34,344 nucleotides of DNA from Tritrichomonas musculus. Taxonomy: Eukaryota; Parabasalia; Tritrichomonadida; Tritrichomonadidae. Positions within the stretch are counted from its first letter, which is position 1. Each line of letters opens with the position of its first letter. Where the stretch lies: assembly GCA_039105265.1 (NCBI GenBank), contig JAPFFF010000169.1, forward strand, positions 1 to 34,344, given 5' to 3'. Under the pieces are notes generated by a model. The model was not told where the DNA came from, ran no database searches, and saw nothing but the letters and a program-made list of their open reading frames with translations. Both the position numbers and the translations under genes were made by a program. Of this stretch, positions 1 to 10,329 are shown piece by piece.

Positions 1-97
1 GCATGCACTTCCCCGCTCGACCAACCAACAACGCAAATCACACGCACAATCAATGCAACACATATTCGCTATACAAAGTCTCACACATTAGCAGACA

Positions 98-136
98 CGC
101 CGGCCGATGCTGATATACAATCAACATCGGCCGGCG
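98..136. other. GC-rich perfect inverted repeat (hairpin)
   Basis: The arms CGCCGGCCGATG (98-109) and CATCGGCCGGCG (125-136) are exact reverse complements. After one C/A mismatch (110/124) the pairing resumes for four pairs (TGAT 111-114 with ATCA 120-123), leaving a loop of five bases. The stem is far more GC-rich than anything else in the window. It has no T-run after it on either strand, so it does not look like a bacterial intrinsic terminator. It may be an RNA stem-loop, a cruciform-forming site or a protein-binding palindrome. The structure is seen directly and the role is unknown. Confidence 0.8.
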
Positions 137-284
137 AGTGGCAAAGTAACTCAGGCAGAAAAATGTTTTAACACTCATTAGGCATAACATGCAAACAATA
201 TCAGACGCAACAGAAGAACAGAAACAAAAAATTTTTATCAGATGAACTTCGACCAAAGAAGCAAGCAAATCGCACGTACAAGCA

Positions 285-294
285 ATACATGTAT
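285..294. other. 10-bp perfect palindrome ATACATGTAT
   Basis: ATACATGTAT equals its own reverse complement and lies immediately before the T-rich tract. A palindrome of this size is expected fairly often by chance in AT-rich DNA. I record it because its left half (ATACATG) matches the monomer junction of the array. No function is claimed. Confidence 0.4.
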
Positions 295-296
295 AC

Positions 297-446
297 TTTT
301 TTTTTTCATTTTTATCTTATCTTATCTTTTTGTATTTTTTTTTTTTTTTTTTAAAGCCTTTTTATTTATTTTTTGTAATATATTTTTTATTTTACTAGTT
401 TTGATACTATATTTTATATATTTTTCTTTTCTTTTTTTTTTAATTT
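297..446 (+). other. T-rich / polypyrimidine tract before the array
   Basis: About 150 bases are overwhelmingly T with scattered A, C and G. They include a T10 run (297-306), a short TTATC period-5 microsatellite (about 312-327), a T18 run (335-352) followed by AAAG, and a second T/C-rich stretch at 421-441. A plus-strand open frame of 68 codons (242-448) is simply the Phe/Leu/Ile-rich translation of this tract. In eukaryotes such tracts can exclude nucleosomes, and in kinetoplastids they precede trans-splice acceptor AGs. The AGs at 355-356 and 448-449 would be candidates. The composition is certain and the function is inferred. Confidence 0.6.
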
Positions 447-479
447 AAGATATGTATTTGAAGAAGATTTTTTGCAAGC
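447..479 (+). other. junction between flank and array
   Basis: These 33 bases join the T-rich tract to the first monomer. The part TATTTGAAGA (455-464) matches ten bases in the middle of monomer A, so the segment may be a decayed edge copy, but the match is too short to be sure. It ends in a T-run followed by GCAAG and then CATGG, which resembles a 3' splice acceptor placed directly before the ATG of the first unit (480-482). Edge copies that have decayed are usual at satellite borders, because homogenisation is weakest there. Confidence 0.4.
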
Positions 480-598
480 ATGGAAACGAATACAGACGGG
501 AACACGGAAGACCTTAAAGAATTTATTTTACAGATGGTTATACTTTACTTATATTTGAAGATGCAGGATTCGAAAGACAAACGTACAGAACGGAATAC
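480..598 (+). repeat. first, left-truncated A monomer
   Basis: The array opens with an A unit that lacks the first bases of the consensus: CATGGAAACG replaces ATGAACACGGAAACG. From 482 on it matches A (type a) to its end. Because a new ATG happens to sit at 480-482 in the same frame, the unit still reads as a micro-ORF of 40 codons ending in the TGA at 600-602. This is the left limit of recognisable homology and so the array boundary. Confidence 0.9.
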
Positions 599-602
599 AT
601 GA
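480..602 (+). CDS. possible first micro-ORF of the array (40 aa), unproven
   Basis: The frame runs from ATG 480-482 to TGA 600-602 and encodes METNTDG... followed by the same sequence as the other A units. The start lies directly after a splice-acceptor-like TTTTTTGCAAG and in the context AAGCATGG. The next unit's ATG (599-601) overlaps its stop as ATGA. If the array were translated at all, this would be the first cistron. There is no homology to any protein I recognise and no sign of expression, so it may equally be a chance frame in a satellite. Confidence 0.12.
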   Translation: METNTDGNTEDLKEFILQMVILYLYLKMQDSKDKRTERNT

Positions 603-634
603 ACACGGAAACGAATACAGACGGGAACACGGAA
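599..634 (+). repeat. 12-bp subrepeat at the left end of each unit
   Basis: The left end of every unit is three imperfect 12-mers that begin AAYAC. In B they are AACACGGAAACG, AATACAGAAACG and AACACAGAAGAA. In A they are AACACGGAAACG, AATACAGACGGG and AACACGGAAGAC (here from 602). The junction AATACATGAACACGG resembles the same motif with an extra base. This suggests that the monomers grew from a short minisatellite-like motif, and it offers a non-coding explanation for the NTET-type repeat of the predicted peptide. Confidence 0.7.
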
Positions 635-723
635 GACCTTAAAGAATTTATTTTACAGATGGTTATACTTTACTTATATTTGAAGATGCAGGATTCGAAA
701 GACAAACGTACAGAACGGAATAC
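599..723 (+). repeat. monomer A, 125 bp (reference copy)
   Basis: This is the first complete A unit; 197 complete copies follow the same 125-bp consensus and the truncated first unit makes 198. The unit begins ATGAACACGGAAACGAATAC, has an AT-rich centre and ends in CGGAATAC before the next ATG. GC is about 36%. Two polymorphic sites recur. Base 5 is T (type i) in 14 A units, which start at 1831, 3063, 4420, 6390, 7003, 7866, 10455, 10580, 11074, 15002, 15859, 18817, 28334 and 29810. Base 114 is G (type g) mainly in A units that precede a B. The unit carries a BstBI-type TTCGAA in its right half. A and B share the left 23 bases exactly and the last 10 bases before the junction. Confidence 0.97.
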
Positions 724-727
724 ATGA
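599..727 (+). CDS. possible micro-ORF of monomer A (42 aa), representative
   Basis: ATG 599-601 to TGA 725-727 gives 42 residues: an acidic Asn/Thr/Glu N-terminus (MNTETNTDGNTED), a hydrophobic centre (FILQMVILYLYL, about residues 17-28) and a basic tail (KDKRTERNT). The stop overlaps the next ATG as ATGA, the arrangement typical of translationally coupled genes. The unit length (125 = 3x41 + 2) is exactly what keeps this overlap. The a/g variant at base 114 is silent (Thr38) and the n/i variant changes Asn2 to Ile. The frame is repeated in every A unit. I recognise no family. The hydrophobic stretch is short for a membrane segment. The chance of an open frame of this size in one of six frames is not small, so the call is a hypothesis. 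Confidence 0.15.
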   Translation: MNTETNTDGNTEDLKEFILQMVILYLYLKMQDSKDKRTERNT

Positions 728-848
728 ACACGGAAACGAATACAGACGGGAACACGGAAGACCTTAAAGAATTTATTTTACAGATGGTTATACTTTACTT
801 ATATTTGAAGATGCAGGATTCGAAAGACAAACGTACGGAACGGAATAC

Positions 849-967
849 ATGATCACGGAAACGAATACAGAAACGAACACAGAAGAATATCTCGAAATTA
901 TGTTATATAAACAGTTCTATTTTGATTTTAAATATTATTCAGTAATCAGAATTAAAGAAAGGAATAC
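849..967 (+). repeat. monomer B, 119 bp (reference copy)
   Basis: B shares both ends with A but has a different, more AT-rich middle (whole unit about 26% GC). B starts are: 849, 1093, 1462, 2081, 2325, 2694, 3313, 3557, 4176, 4545, 4789, 5033, 5527, 6146, 6515, 6759, 7128, 7372, 8116, 8735, 9354, 9598, 10092, 10211, 10830, 11199, 11443, 11812, 12056, 12550, 13044, 13288, 13532, 13776, 14270, 14389, 14758, 15127, 15371, 15615, 15984, 16228, 16722, 17216, 17460, 17954, 18573, 18942, 19186, 19805, 20549, 20793, 21037, 22406, 22773, 23267, 24136, 24380, 25499, 25866, 26233, 26727, 27471, 28090, 28459, 28703, 28947, 29566, 30310, 30679, 31048, 31667, 32034, 32528, 33397, 33641 and 34260. The copies at 22406, 25499, 25866 and 31667 are B' and 34260 is cut by the window. 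About 41 are type i. All other units are A. Confidence 0.97.
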
Positions 968-971
968 ATGA
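849..971 (+). CDS. possible micro-ORF of monomer B (40 aa), representative
   Basis: ATG 849-851 to TGA 969-971 gives 40 residues: MITETNTETNTEEYLE (MNTET... in n-type copies), then an aromatic, hydrophobic middle with KQFYFDFKYY, then the basic tail IRIKERNT. The plan is the same as in A (acidic start, hydrophobic centre, basic end), and the peptide is exactly two codons shorter. The stop again overlaps the next unit's ATG as ATGA. AAAGAAAGGA lies 4 bases before that ATG and looks like a Shine-Dalgarno sequence, which would matter only in a prokaryote. Four B' copies lose the frame, which argues against selection on every copy. Confidence 0.15.
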   Translation: MITETNTETNTEEYLEIMLYKQFYFDFKYYSVIRIKERNT

Positions 972-1211
972 ACACGGAAACGAATACAGACGGGAACACG
1001 GAAGACCTTAAAGAATTTATTTTACAGATGGTTATACTTTACTTATATTTGAAGATGCAGGATTCGAAAGACAAACGTACGGAACGGAATACATGAACAC
1101 GGAAACGAATACAGAAACGAACACAGAAGAATATCTCGAAATTATGTTATATAAACAGTTCTATTTTGATTTTAAATATTATTCAGTAATCAGAATTAAA
1201 GAAAGGAATAC

Positions 1212-3675
1212 ATGAACACGGAAACGAATACAGACGGGAACACGGAAGACCTTAAAGAATTTATTTTACAGATGGTTATACTTTACTTATATTTGAAGAT
1301 GCAGGATTCGAAAGACAAACGTACAGAACGGAATACATGAACACGGAAACGAATACAGACGGGAACACGGAAGACCTTAAAGAATTTATTTTACAGATGG
1401 TTATACTTTACTTATATTTGAAGATGCAGGATTCGAAAGACAAACGTACAGAACGGAATACATGAACACGGAAACGAATACAGAAACGAACACAGAAGAA
1501 TATCTCGAAATTATGTTATATAAACAGTTCTATTTTGATTTTAAATATTATTCAGTAATCAGAATTAAAGAAAGGAATACATGAACACGGAAACGAATAC
1601 AGACGGGAACACGGAAGACCTTAAAGAATTTATTTTACAGATGGTTATACTTTACTTATATTTGAAGATGCAGGATTCGAAAGACAAACGTACAGAACGG
1701 AATACATGAACACGGAAACGAATACAGACGGGAACACGGAAGACCTTAAAGAATTTATTTTACAGATGGTTATACTTTACTTATATTTGAAGATGCAGGA
1801 TTCGAAAGACAAACGTACAGAACGGAATACATGATCACGGAAACGAATACAGACGGGAACACGGAAGACCTTAAAGAATTTATTTTACAGATGGTTATAC
1901 TTTACTTATATTTGAAGATGCAGGATTCGAAAGACAAACGTACAGAACGGAATACATGAACACGGAAACGAATACAGACGGGAACACGGAAGACCTTAAA
2001 GAATTTATTTTACAGATGGTTATACTTTACTTATATTTGAAGATGCAGGATTCGAAAGACAAACGTACAGAACGGAATACATGATCACGGAAACGAATAC
2101 AGAAACGAACACAGAAGAATATCTCGAAATTATGTTATATAAACAGTTCTATTTTGATTTTAAATATTATTCAGTAATCAGAATTAAAGAAAGGAATACA
2201 TGAACACGGAAACGAATACAGACGGGAACACGGAAGACCTTAAAGAATTTATTTTACAGATGGTTATACTTTACTTATATTTGAAGATGCAGGATTCGAA
2301 AGACAAACGTACGGAACGGAATACATGAACACGGAAACGAATACAGAAACGAACACAGAAGAATATCTCGAAATTATGTTATATAAACAGTTCTATTTTG
2401 ATTTTAAATATTATTCAGTAATCAGAATTAAAGAAAGGAATACATGAACACGGAAACGAATACAGACGGGAACACGGAAGACCTTAAAGAATTTATTTTA
2501 CAGATGGTTATACTTTACTTATATTTGAAGATGCAGGATTCGAAAGACAAACGTACAGAACGGAATACATGAACACGGAAACGAATACAGACGGGAACAC
2601 GGAAGACCTTAAAGAATTTATTTTACAGATGGTTATACTTTACTTATATTTGAAGATGCAGGATTCGAAAGACAAACGTACAGAACGGAATACATGAACA
2701 CGGAAACGAATACAGAAACGAACACAGAAGAATATCTCGAAATTATGTTATATAAACAGTTCTATTTTGATTTTAAATATTATTCAGTAATCAGAATTAA
2801 AGAAAGGAATACATGAACACGGAAACGAATACAGACGGGAACACGGAAGACCTTAAAGAATTTATTTTACAGATGGTTATACTTTACTTATATTTGAAGA
2901 TGCAGGATTCGAAAGACAAACGTACAGAACGGAATACATGAACACGGAAACGAATACAGACGGGAACACGGAAGACCTTAAAGAATTTATTTTACAGATG
3001 GTTATACTTTACTTATATTTGAAGATGCAGGATTCGAAAGACAAACGTACAGAACGGAATACATGATCACGGAAACGAATACAGACGGGAACACGGAAGA
3101 CCTTAAAGAATTTATTTTACAGATGGTTATACTTTACTTATATTTGAAGATGCAGGATTCGAAAGACAAACGTACAGAACGGAATACATGAACACGGAAA
3201 CGAATACAGACGGGAACACGGAAGACCTTAAAGAATTTATTTTACAGATGGTTATACTTTACTTATATTTGAAGATGCAGGATTCGAAAGACAAACGTAC
3301 AGAACGGAATACATGATCACGGAAACGAATACAGAAACGAACACAGAAGAATATCTCGAAATTATGTTATATAAACAGTTCTATTTTGATTTTAAATATT
3401 ATTCAGTAATCAGAATTAAAGAAAGGAATACATGAACACGGAAACGAATACAGACGGGAACACGGAAGACCTTAAAGAATTTATTTTACAGATGGTTATA
3501 CTTTACTTATATTTGAAGATGCAGGATTCGAAAGACAAACGTACGGAACGGAATACATGAACACGGAAACGAATACAGAAACGAACACAGAAGAATATCT
3601 CGAAATTATGTTATATAAACAGTTCTATTTTGATTTTAAATATTATTCAGTAATCAGAATTAAAGAAAGGAATAC
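1212..3675 (+). repeat. tandem higher-order repeat, period 1232 bp
   Basis: Units at 1212-2443 and 2444-3675 have the same ten-unit order and the same variants: A, A, Bn, A, A, Ai, A, Bi, Ag, Bn (7 A + 3 B = 1232 bp). The match extends to the left through the B at 849 and to the right for two more A units to 3925, so the 1232-bp period holds for about 3.1 kb (2.5 periods). This is a recent tandem duplication of a multi-unit block, as unequal crossing-over produces. Confidence 0.9.
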
Positions 3676-4907
3676 ATGAACACGGAAACGAATACAGACG
3701 GGAACACGGAAGACCTTAAAGAATTTATTTTACAGATGGTTATACTTTACTTATATTTGAAGATGCAGGATTCGAAAGACAAACGTACAGAACGGAATAC
3801 ATGAACACGGAAACGAATACAGACGGGAACACGGAAGACCTTAAAGAATTTATTTTACAGATGGTTATACTTTACTTATATTTGAAGATGCAGGATTCGA
3901 AAGACAAACGTACAGAACGGAATACATGAACACGGAAACGAATACAGACGGGAACACGGAAGACCTTAAAGAATTTATTTTACAGATGGTTATACTTTAC
4001 TTATATTTGAAGATGCAGGATTCGAAAGACAAACGTACAGAACGGAATACATGAACACGGAAACGAATACAGACGGGAACACGGAAGACCTTAAAGAATT
4101 TATTTTACAGATGGTTATACTTTACTTATATTTGAAGATGCAGGATTCGAAAGACAAACGTACGGAACGGAATACATGATCACGGAAACGAATACAGAAA
4201 CGAACACAGAAGAATATCTCGAAATTATGTTATATAAACAGTTCTATTTTGATTTTAAATATTATTCAGTAATCAGAATTAAAGAAAGGAATACATGAAC
4301 ACGGAAACGAATACAGACGGGAACACGGAAGACCTTAAAGAATTTATTTTACAGATGGTTATACTTTACTTATATTTGAAGATGCAGGATTCGAAAGACA
4401 AACGTACAGAACGGAATACATGATCACGGAAACGAATACAGACGGGAACACGGAAGACCTTAAAGAATTTATTTTACAGATGGTTATACTTTACTTATAT
4501 TTGAAGATGCAGGATTCGAAAGACAAACGTACAGAACGGAATACATGATCACGGAAACGAATACAGAAACGAACACAGAAGAATATCTCGAAATTATGTT
4601 ATATAAACAGTTCTATTTTGATTTTAAATATTATTCAGTAATCAGAATTAAAGAAAGGAATACATGAACACGGAAACGAATACAGACGGGAACACGGAAG
4701 ACCTTAAAGAATTTATTTTACAGATGGTTATACTTTACTTATATTTGAAGATGCAGGATTCGAAAGACAAACGTACGGAACGGAATACATGAACACGGAA
4801 ACGAATACAGAAACGAACACAGAAGAATATCTCGAAATTATGTTATATAAACAGTTCTATTTTGATTTTAAATATTATTCAGTAATCAGAATTAAAGAAA
4901 GGAATAC

Positions 4908-7002
4908 ATGAACACGGAAACGAATACAGACGGGAACACGGAAGACCTTAAAGAATTTATTTTACAGATGGTTATACTTTACTTATATTTGAAGATGCAG
5001 GATTCGAAAGACAAACGTACGGAACGGAATACATGAACACGGAAACGAATACAGAAACGAACACAGAAGAATATCTCGAAATTATGTTATATAAACAGTT
5101 CTATTTTGATTTTAAATATTATTCAGTAATCAGAATTAAAGAAAGGAATACATGAACACGGAAACGAATACAGACGGGAACACGGAAGACCTTAAAGAAT
5201 TTATTTTACAGATGGTTATACTTTACTTATATTTGAAGATGCAGGATTCGAAAGACAAACGTACAGAACGGAATACATGAACACGGAAACGAATACAGAC
5301 GGGAACACGGAAGACCTTAAAGAATTTATTTTACAGATGGTTATACTTTACTTATATTTGAAGATGCAGGATTCGAAAGACAAACGTACAGAACGGAATA
5401 CATGAACACGGAAACGAATACAGACGGGAACACGGAAGACCTTAAAGAATTTATTTTACAGATGGTTATACTTTACTTATATTTGAAGATGCAGGATTCG
5501 AAAGACAAACGTACGGAACGGAATACATGATCACGGAAACGAATACAGAAACGAACACAGAAGAATATCTCGAAATTATGTTATATAAACAGTTCTATTT
5601 TGATTTTAAATATTATTCAGTAATCAGAATTAAAGAAAGGAATACATGAACACGGAAACGAATACAGACGGGAACACGGAAGACCTTAAAGAATTTATTT
5701 TACAGATGGTTATACTTTACTTATATTTGAAGATGCAGGATTCGAAAGACAAACGTACAGAACGGAATACATGAACACGGAAACGAATACAGACGGGAAC
5801 ACGGAAGACCTTAAAGAATTTATTTTACAGATGGTTATACTTTACTTATATTTGAAGATGCAGGATTCGAAAGACAAACGTACAGAACGGAATACATGAA
5901 CACGGAAACGAATACAGACGGGAACACGGAAGACCTTAAAGAATTTATTTTACAGATGGTTATACTTTACTTATATTTGAAGATGCAGGATTCGAAAGAC
6001 AAACGTACAGAACGGAATACATGAACACGGAAACGAATACAGACGGGAACACGGAAGACCTTAAAGAATTTATTTTACAGATGGTTATACTTTACTTATA
6101 TTTGAAGATGCAGGATTCGAAAGACAAACGTACGGAACGGAATACATGATCACGGAAACGAATACAGAAACGAACACAGAAGAATATCTCGAAATTATGT
6201 TATATAAACAGTTCTATTTTGATTTTAAATATTATTCAGTAATCAGAATTAAAGAAAGGAATACATGAACACGGAAACGAATACAGACGGGAACACGGAA
6301 GACCTTAAAGAATTTATTTTACAGATGGTTATACTTTACTTATATTTGAAGATGCAGGATTCGAAAGACAAACGTACAGAACGGAATACATGATCACGGA
6401 AACGAATACAGACGGGAACACGGAAGACCTTAAAGAATTTATTTTACAGATGGTTATACTTTACTTATATTTGAAGATGCAGGATTCGAAAGACAAACGT
6501 ACGGAACGGAATACATGATCACGGAAACGAATACAGAAACGAACACAGAAGAATATCTCGAAATTATGTTATATAAACAGTTCTATTTTGATTTTAAATA
6601 TTATTCAGTAATCAGAATTAAAGAAAGGAATACATGAACACGGAAACGAATACAGACGGGAACACGGAAGACCTTAAAGAATTTATTTTACAGATGGTTA
6701 TACTTTACTTATATTTGAAGATGCAGGATTCGAAAGACAAACGTACGGAACGGAATACATGATCACGGAAACGAATACAGAAACGAACACAGAAGAATAT
6801 CTCGAAATTATGTTATATAAACAGTTCTATTTTGATTTTAAATATTATTCAGTAATCAGAATTAAAGAAAGGAATACATGAACACGGAAACGAATACAGA
6901 CGGGAACACGGAAGACCTTAAAGAATTTATTTTACAGATGGTTATACTTTACTTATATTTGAAGATGCAGGATTCGAAAGACAAACGTACAGAACGGAAT
7001 AC
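4908..7002 (+). repeat. 2095-bp segment, left copy of a dispersed pair
   Basis: Seventeen successive units here (Ag, Bn, A, A, Ag, Bi, A, A, A, Ag, Bi, A, Ai(g), Bi, Ag, Bi, A) have the same order and variant marks as the seventeen units at 17335-19429, and both spans are 2095 bp. The match ends on each side at a single n/i difference. It is the longest internal match that I found by reading the unit order. Confidence 0.85.
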
Positions 7003-7490
7003 ATGATCACGGAAACGAATACAGACGGGAACACGGAAGACCTTAAAGAATTTATTTTACAGATGGTTATACTTTACTTATATTTGAAGATGCAGGATTC
7101 GAAAGACAAACGTACGGAACGGAATACATGATCACGGAAACGAATACAGAAACGAACACAGAAGAATATCTCGAAATTATGTTATATAAACAGTTCTATT
7201 TTGATTTTAAATATTATTCAGTAATCAGAATTAAAGAAAGGAATACATGAACACGGAAACGAATACAGACGGGAACACGGAAGACCTTAAAGAATTTATT
7301 TTACAGATGGTTATACTTTACTTATATTTGAAGATGCAGGATTCGAAAGACAAACGTACGGAACGGAATACATGAACACGGAAACGAATACAGAAACGAA
7401 CACAGAAGAATATCTCGAAATTATGTTATATAAACAGTTCTATTTTGATTTTAAATATTATTCAGTAATCAGAATTAAAGAAAGGAATAC
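6265..7490 (+). repeat. 613-bp higher-order repeat, tandem pair
   Basis: The block A, Ai(g), Bi, Ag, B (3 A + 2 B = 613 bp) occurs twice in tandem here (6265-6877 and 6878-7490). The last B is type i in the first copy and n in the second. The same block returns at 10949, 14877, 15734, 18692 and 28209, and in a close form at 4295, where the Ai is type a. It is the most frequent recognisable super-unit of the array. Confidence 0.85.
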
Positions 7491-8234
7491 ATGAACACGG
7501 AAACGAATACAGACGGGAACACGGAAGACCTTAAAGAATTTATTTTACAGATGGTTATACTTTACTTATATTTGAAGATGCAGGATTCGAAAGACAAACG
7601 TACAGAACGGAATACATGAACACGGAAACGAATACAGACGGGAACACGGAAGACCTTAAAGAATTTATTTTACAGATGGTTATACTTTACTTATATTTGA
7701 AGATGCAGGATTCGAAAGACAAACGTACGGAACGGAATACATGAACACGGAAACGAATACAGACGGGAACACGGAAGACCTTAAAGAATTTATTTTACAG
7801 ATGGTTATACTTTACTTATATTTGAAGATGCAGGATTCGAAAGACAAACGTACAGAACGGAATACATGATCACGGAAACGAATACAGACGGGAACACGGA
7901 AGACCTTAAAGAATTTATTTTACAGATGGTTATACTTTACTTATATTTGAAGATGCAGGATTCGAAAGACAAACGTACAGAACGGAATACATGAACACGG
8001 AAACGAATACAGACGGGAACACGGAAGACCTTAAAGAATTTATTTTACAGATGGTTATACTTTACTTATATTTGAAGATGCAGGATTCGAAAGACAAACG
8101 TACGGAACGGAATACATGATCACGGAAACGAATACAGAAACGAACACAGAAGAATATCTCGAAATTATGTTATATAAACAGTTCTATTTTGATTTTAAAT
8201 ATTATTCAGTAATCAGAATTAAAGAAAGGAATAC

Positions 8235-9472
8235 ATGAACACGGAAACGAATACAGACGGGAACACGGAAGACCTTAAAGAATTTATTTTACAGATGGTT
8301 ATACTTTACTTATATTTGAAGATGCAGGATTCGAAAGACAAACGTACAGAACGGAATACATGAACACGGAAACGAATACAGACGGGAACACGGAAGACCT
8401 TAAAGAATTTATTTTACAGATGGTTATACTTTACTTATATTTGAAGATGCAGGATTCGAAAGACAAACGTACAGAACGGAATACATGAACACGGAAACGA
8501 ATACAGACGGGAACACGGAAGACCTTAAAGAATTTATTTTACAGATGGTTATACTTTACTTATATTTGAAGATGCAGGATTCGAAAGACAAACGTACAGA
8601 ACGGAATACATGAACACGGAAACGAATACAGACGGGAACACGGAAGACCTTAAAGAATTTATTTTACAGATGGTTATACTTTACTTATATTTGAAGATGC
8701 AGGATTCGAAAGACAAACGTACGGAACGGAATACATGATCACGGAAACGAATACAGAAACGAACACAGAAGAATATCTCGAAATTATGTTATATAAACAG
8801 TTCTATTTTGATTTTAAATATTATTCAGTAATCAGAATTAAAGAAAGGAATACATGAACACGGAAACGAATACAGACGGGAACACGGAAGACCTTAAAGA
8901 ATTTATTTTACAGATGGTTATACTTTACTTATATTTGAAGATGCAGGATTCGAAAGACAAACGTACAGAACGGAATACATGAACACGGAAACGAATACAG
9001 ACGGGAACACGGAAGACCTTAAAGAATTTATTTTACAGATGGTTATACTTTACTTATATTTGAAGATGCAGGATTCGAAAGACAAACGTACAGAACGGAA
9101 TACATGAACACGGAAACGAATACAGACGGGAACACGGAAGACCTTAAAGAATTTATTTTACAGATGGTTATACTTTACTTATATTTGAAGATGCAGGATT
9201 CGAAAGACAAACGTACAGAACGGAATACATGAACACGGAAACGAATACAGACGGGAACACGGAAGACCTTAAAGAATTTATTTTACAGATGGTTATACTT
9301 TACTTATATTTGAAGATGCAGGATTCGAAAGACAAACGTACGGAACGGAATACATGATCACGGAAACGAATACAGAAACGAACACAGAAGAATATCTCGA
9401 AATTATGTTATATAAACAGTTCTATTTTGATTTTAAATATTATTCAGTAATCAGAATTAAAGAAAGGAATAC
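8235..9472 (+). repeat. 619-bp higher-order repeat, tandem pair
   Basis: The block A, A, A, Ag, Bi (4 A + 1 B = 619 bp) occurs at 8235-8853 and again directly at 8854-9472, with the same variant marks. The block also appears singly at 5646, 18073 and 27590. It is a local duplication inside the larger mosaic. Confidence 0.85.
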
Positions 9473-10091
9473 ATGAACACGGAAACGAATACAGACGGGA
9501 ACACGGAAGACCTTAAAGAATTTATTTTACAGATGGTTATACTTTACTTATATTTGAAGATGCAGGATTCGAAAGACAAACGTACGGAACGGAATACATG
9601 AACACGGAAACGAATACAGAAACGAACACAGAAGAATATCTCGAAATTATGTTATATAAACAGTTCTATTTTGATTTTAAATATTATTCAGTAATCAGAA
9701 TTAAAGAAAGGAATACATGAACACGGAAACGAATACAGACGGGAACACGGAAGACCTTAAAGAATTTATTTTACAGATGGTTATACTTTACTTATATTTG
9801 AAGATGCAGGATTCGAAAGACAAACGTACAGAACGGAATACATGAACACGGAAACGAATACAGACGGGAACACGGAAGACCTTAAAGAATTTATTTTACA
9901 GATGGTTATACTTTACTTATATTTGAAGATGCAGGATTCGAAAGACAAACGTACAGAACGGAATACATGAACACGGAAACGAATACAGACGGGAACACGG
10001 AAGACCTTAAAGAATTTATTTTACAGATGGTTATACTTTACTTATATTTGAAGATGCAGGATTCGAAAGACAAACGTACGGAACGGAATAC

Positions 10092-10329
10092 ATGAACACG
10101 GAAACGAATACAGAAACGAACACAGAAGAATATCTCGAAATTATGTTATATAAACAGTTCTATTTTGATTTTAAATATTATTCAGTAATCAGAATTAAAG
10201 AAAGGAATACATGAACACGGAAACGAATACAGAAACGAACACAGAAGAATATCTCGAAATTATGTTATATAAACAGTTCTATTTTGATTTTAAATATTAT
10301 TCAGTAATCAGAATTAAAGAAAGGAATAC
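10092..10329 (+). repeat. B-B doublet, first
   Basis: Two B units (10092 and 10211) adjoin without an A between them. Only one other place in the window has this arrangement (14270). Both doublets are preceded by A, A, Ag and followed by A, so they probably derive from one event that was later copied. Confidence 0.9.

Larger units (their letters stand above)
1..296. other. unique gene-free flank, C/A-rich
   Basis: This segment is non-repetitive and rich in C and A on the + strand, with few T in the first 60 bases. It has no similarity that I can see to the array, except the 8-mer AATACATG at 284-291, which also occurs at every monomer junction and is probably a chance match. The only open frames are a 72-codon frame on the minus strand (50-268) and the start of a low-complexity frame on the plus strand at 242. 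Neither looks like a real protein. The features worth noting are the hairpin at 98-136 and the short palindrome at 285-294. It could be an intergenic or untranslated region of a gene lying to the left, but the window does not show that gene. Confidence 0.7.

Noticed and set aside
98-136. Bacterial intrinsic terminator
   Set aside because: The stem is fitting but no T-run follows on either strand.
50-268. 72-codon open frame on the minus strand
   Set aside because: It is Cys/Leu/Val-rich with no domain that I recognise, crosses the GC-rich hairpin, and lies in a short flank. A frame of this length is expected by chance.
242-448. 68-codon plus-strand frame with a very hydrophobic end, like a membrane protein
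   Set aside because: The hydrophobic part is only the translation of the T-rich tract (runs of Phe, Leu and Ile). This is low-complexity DNA, not a coding signal.
599-723. CENP-B box in monomer A (ATTCGAAAGACAAACGT)
   Set aside because: It matches TTCG and the central A, but the CGGG part of the motif reads AACG, so the essential bases are not met.
849-967. Yeast-type origin (ARS consensus) in the AT-rich centre of B
   Set aside because: TTTTAAATATT agrees with only part of the 11-bp consensus, and such matches are common in AT-rich DNA.
849-970. Shine-Dalgarno sequence (AAAGGA before ATG) as proof of bacterial translation
   Set aside because: It is present at the end of B but only CGGA is found at the end of A, and the flank and the satellite resemble a eukaryote. 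The match is too short to carry weight.
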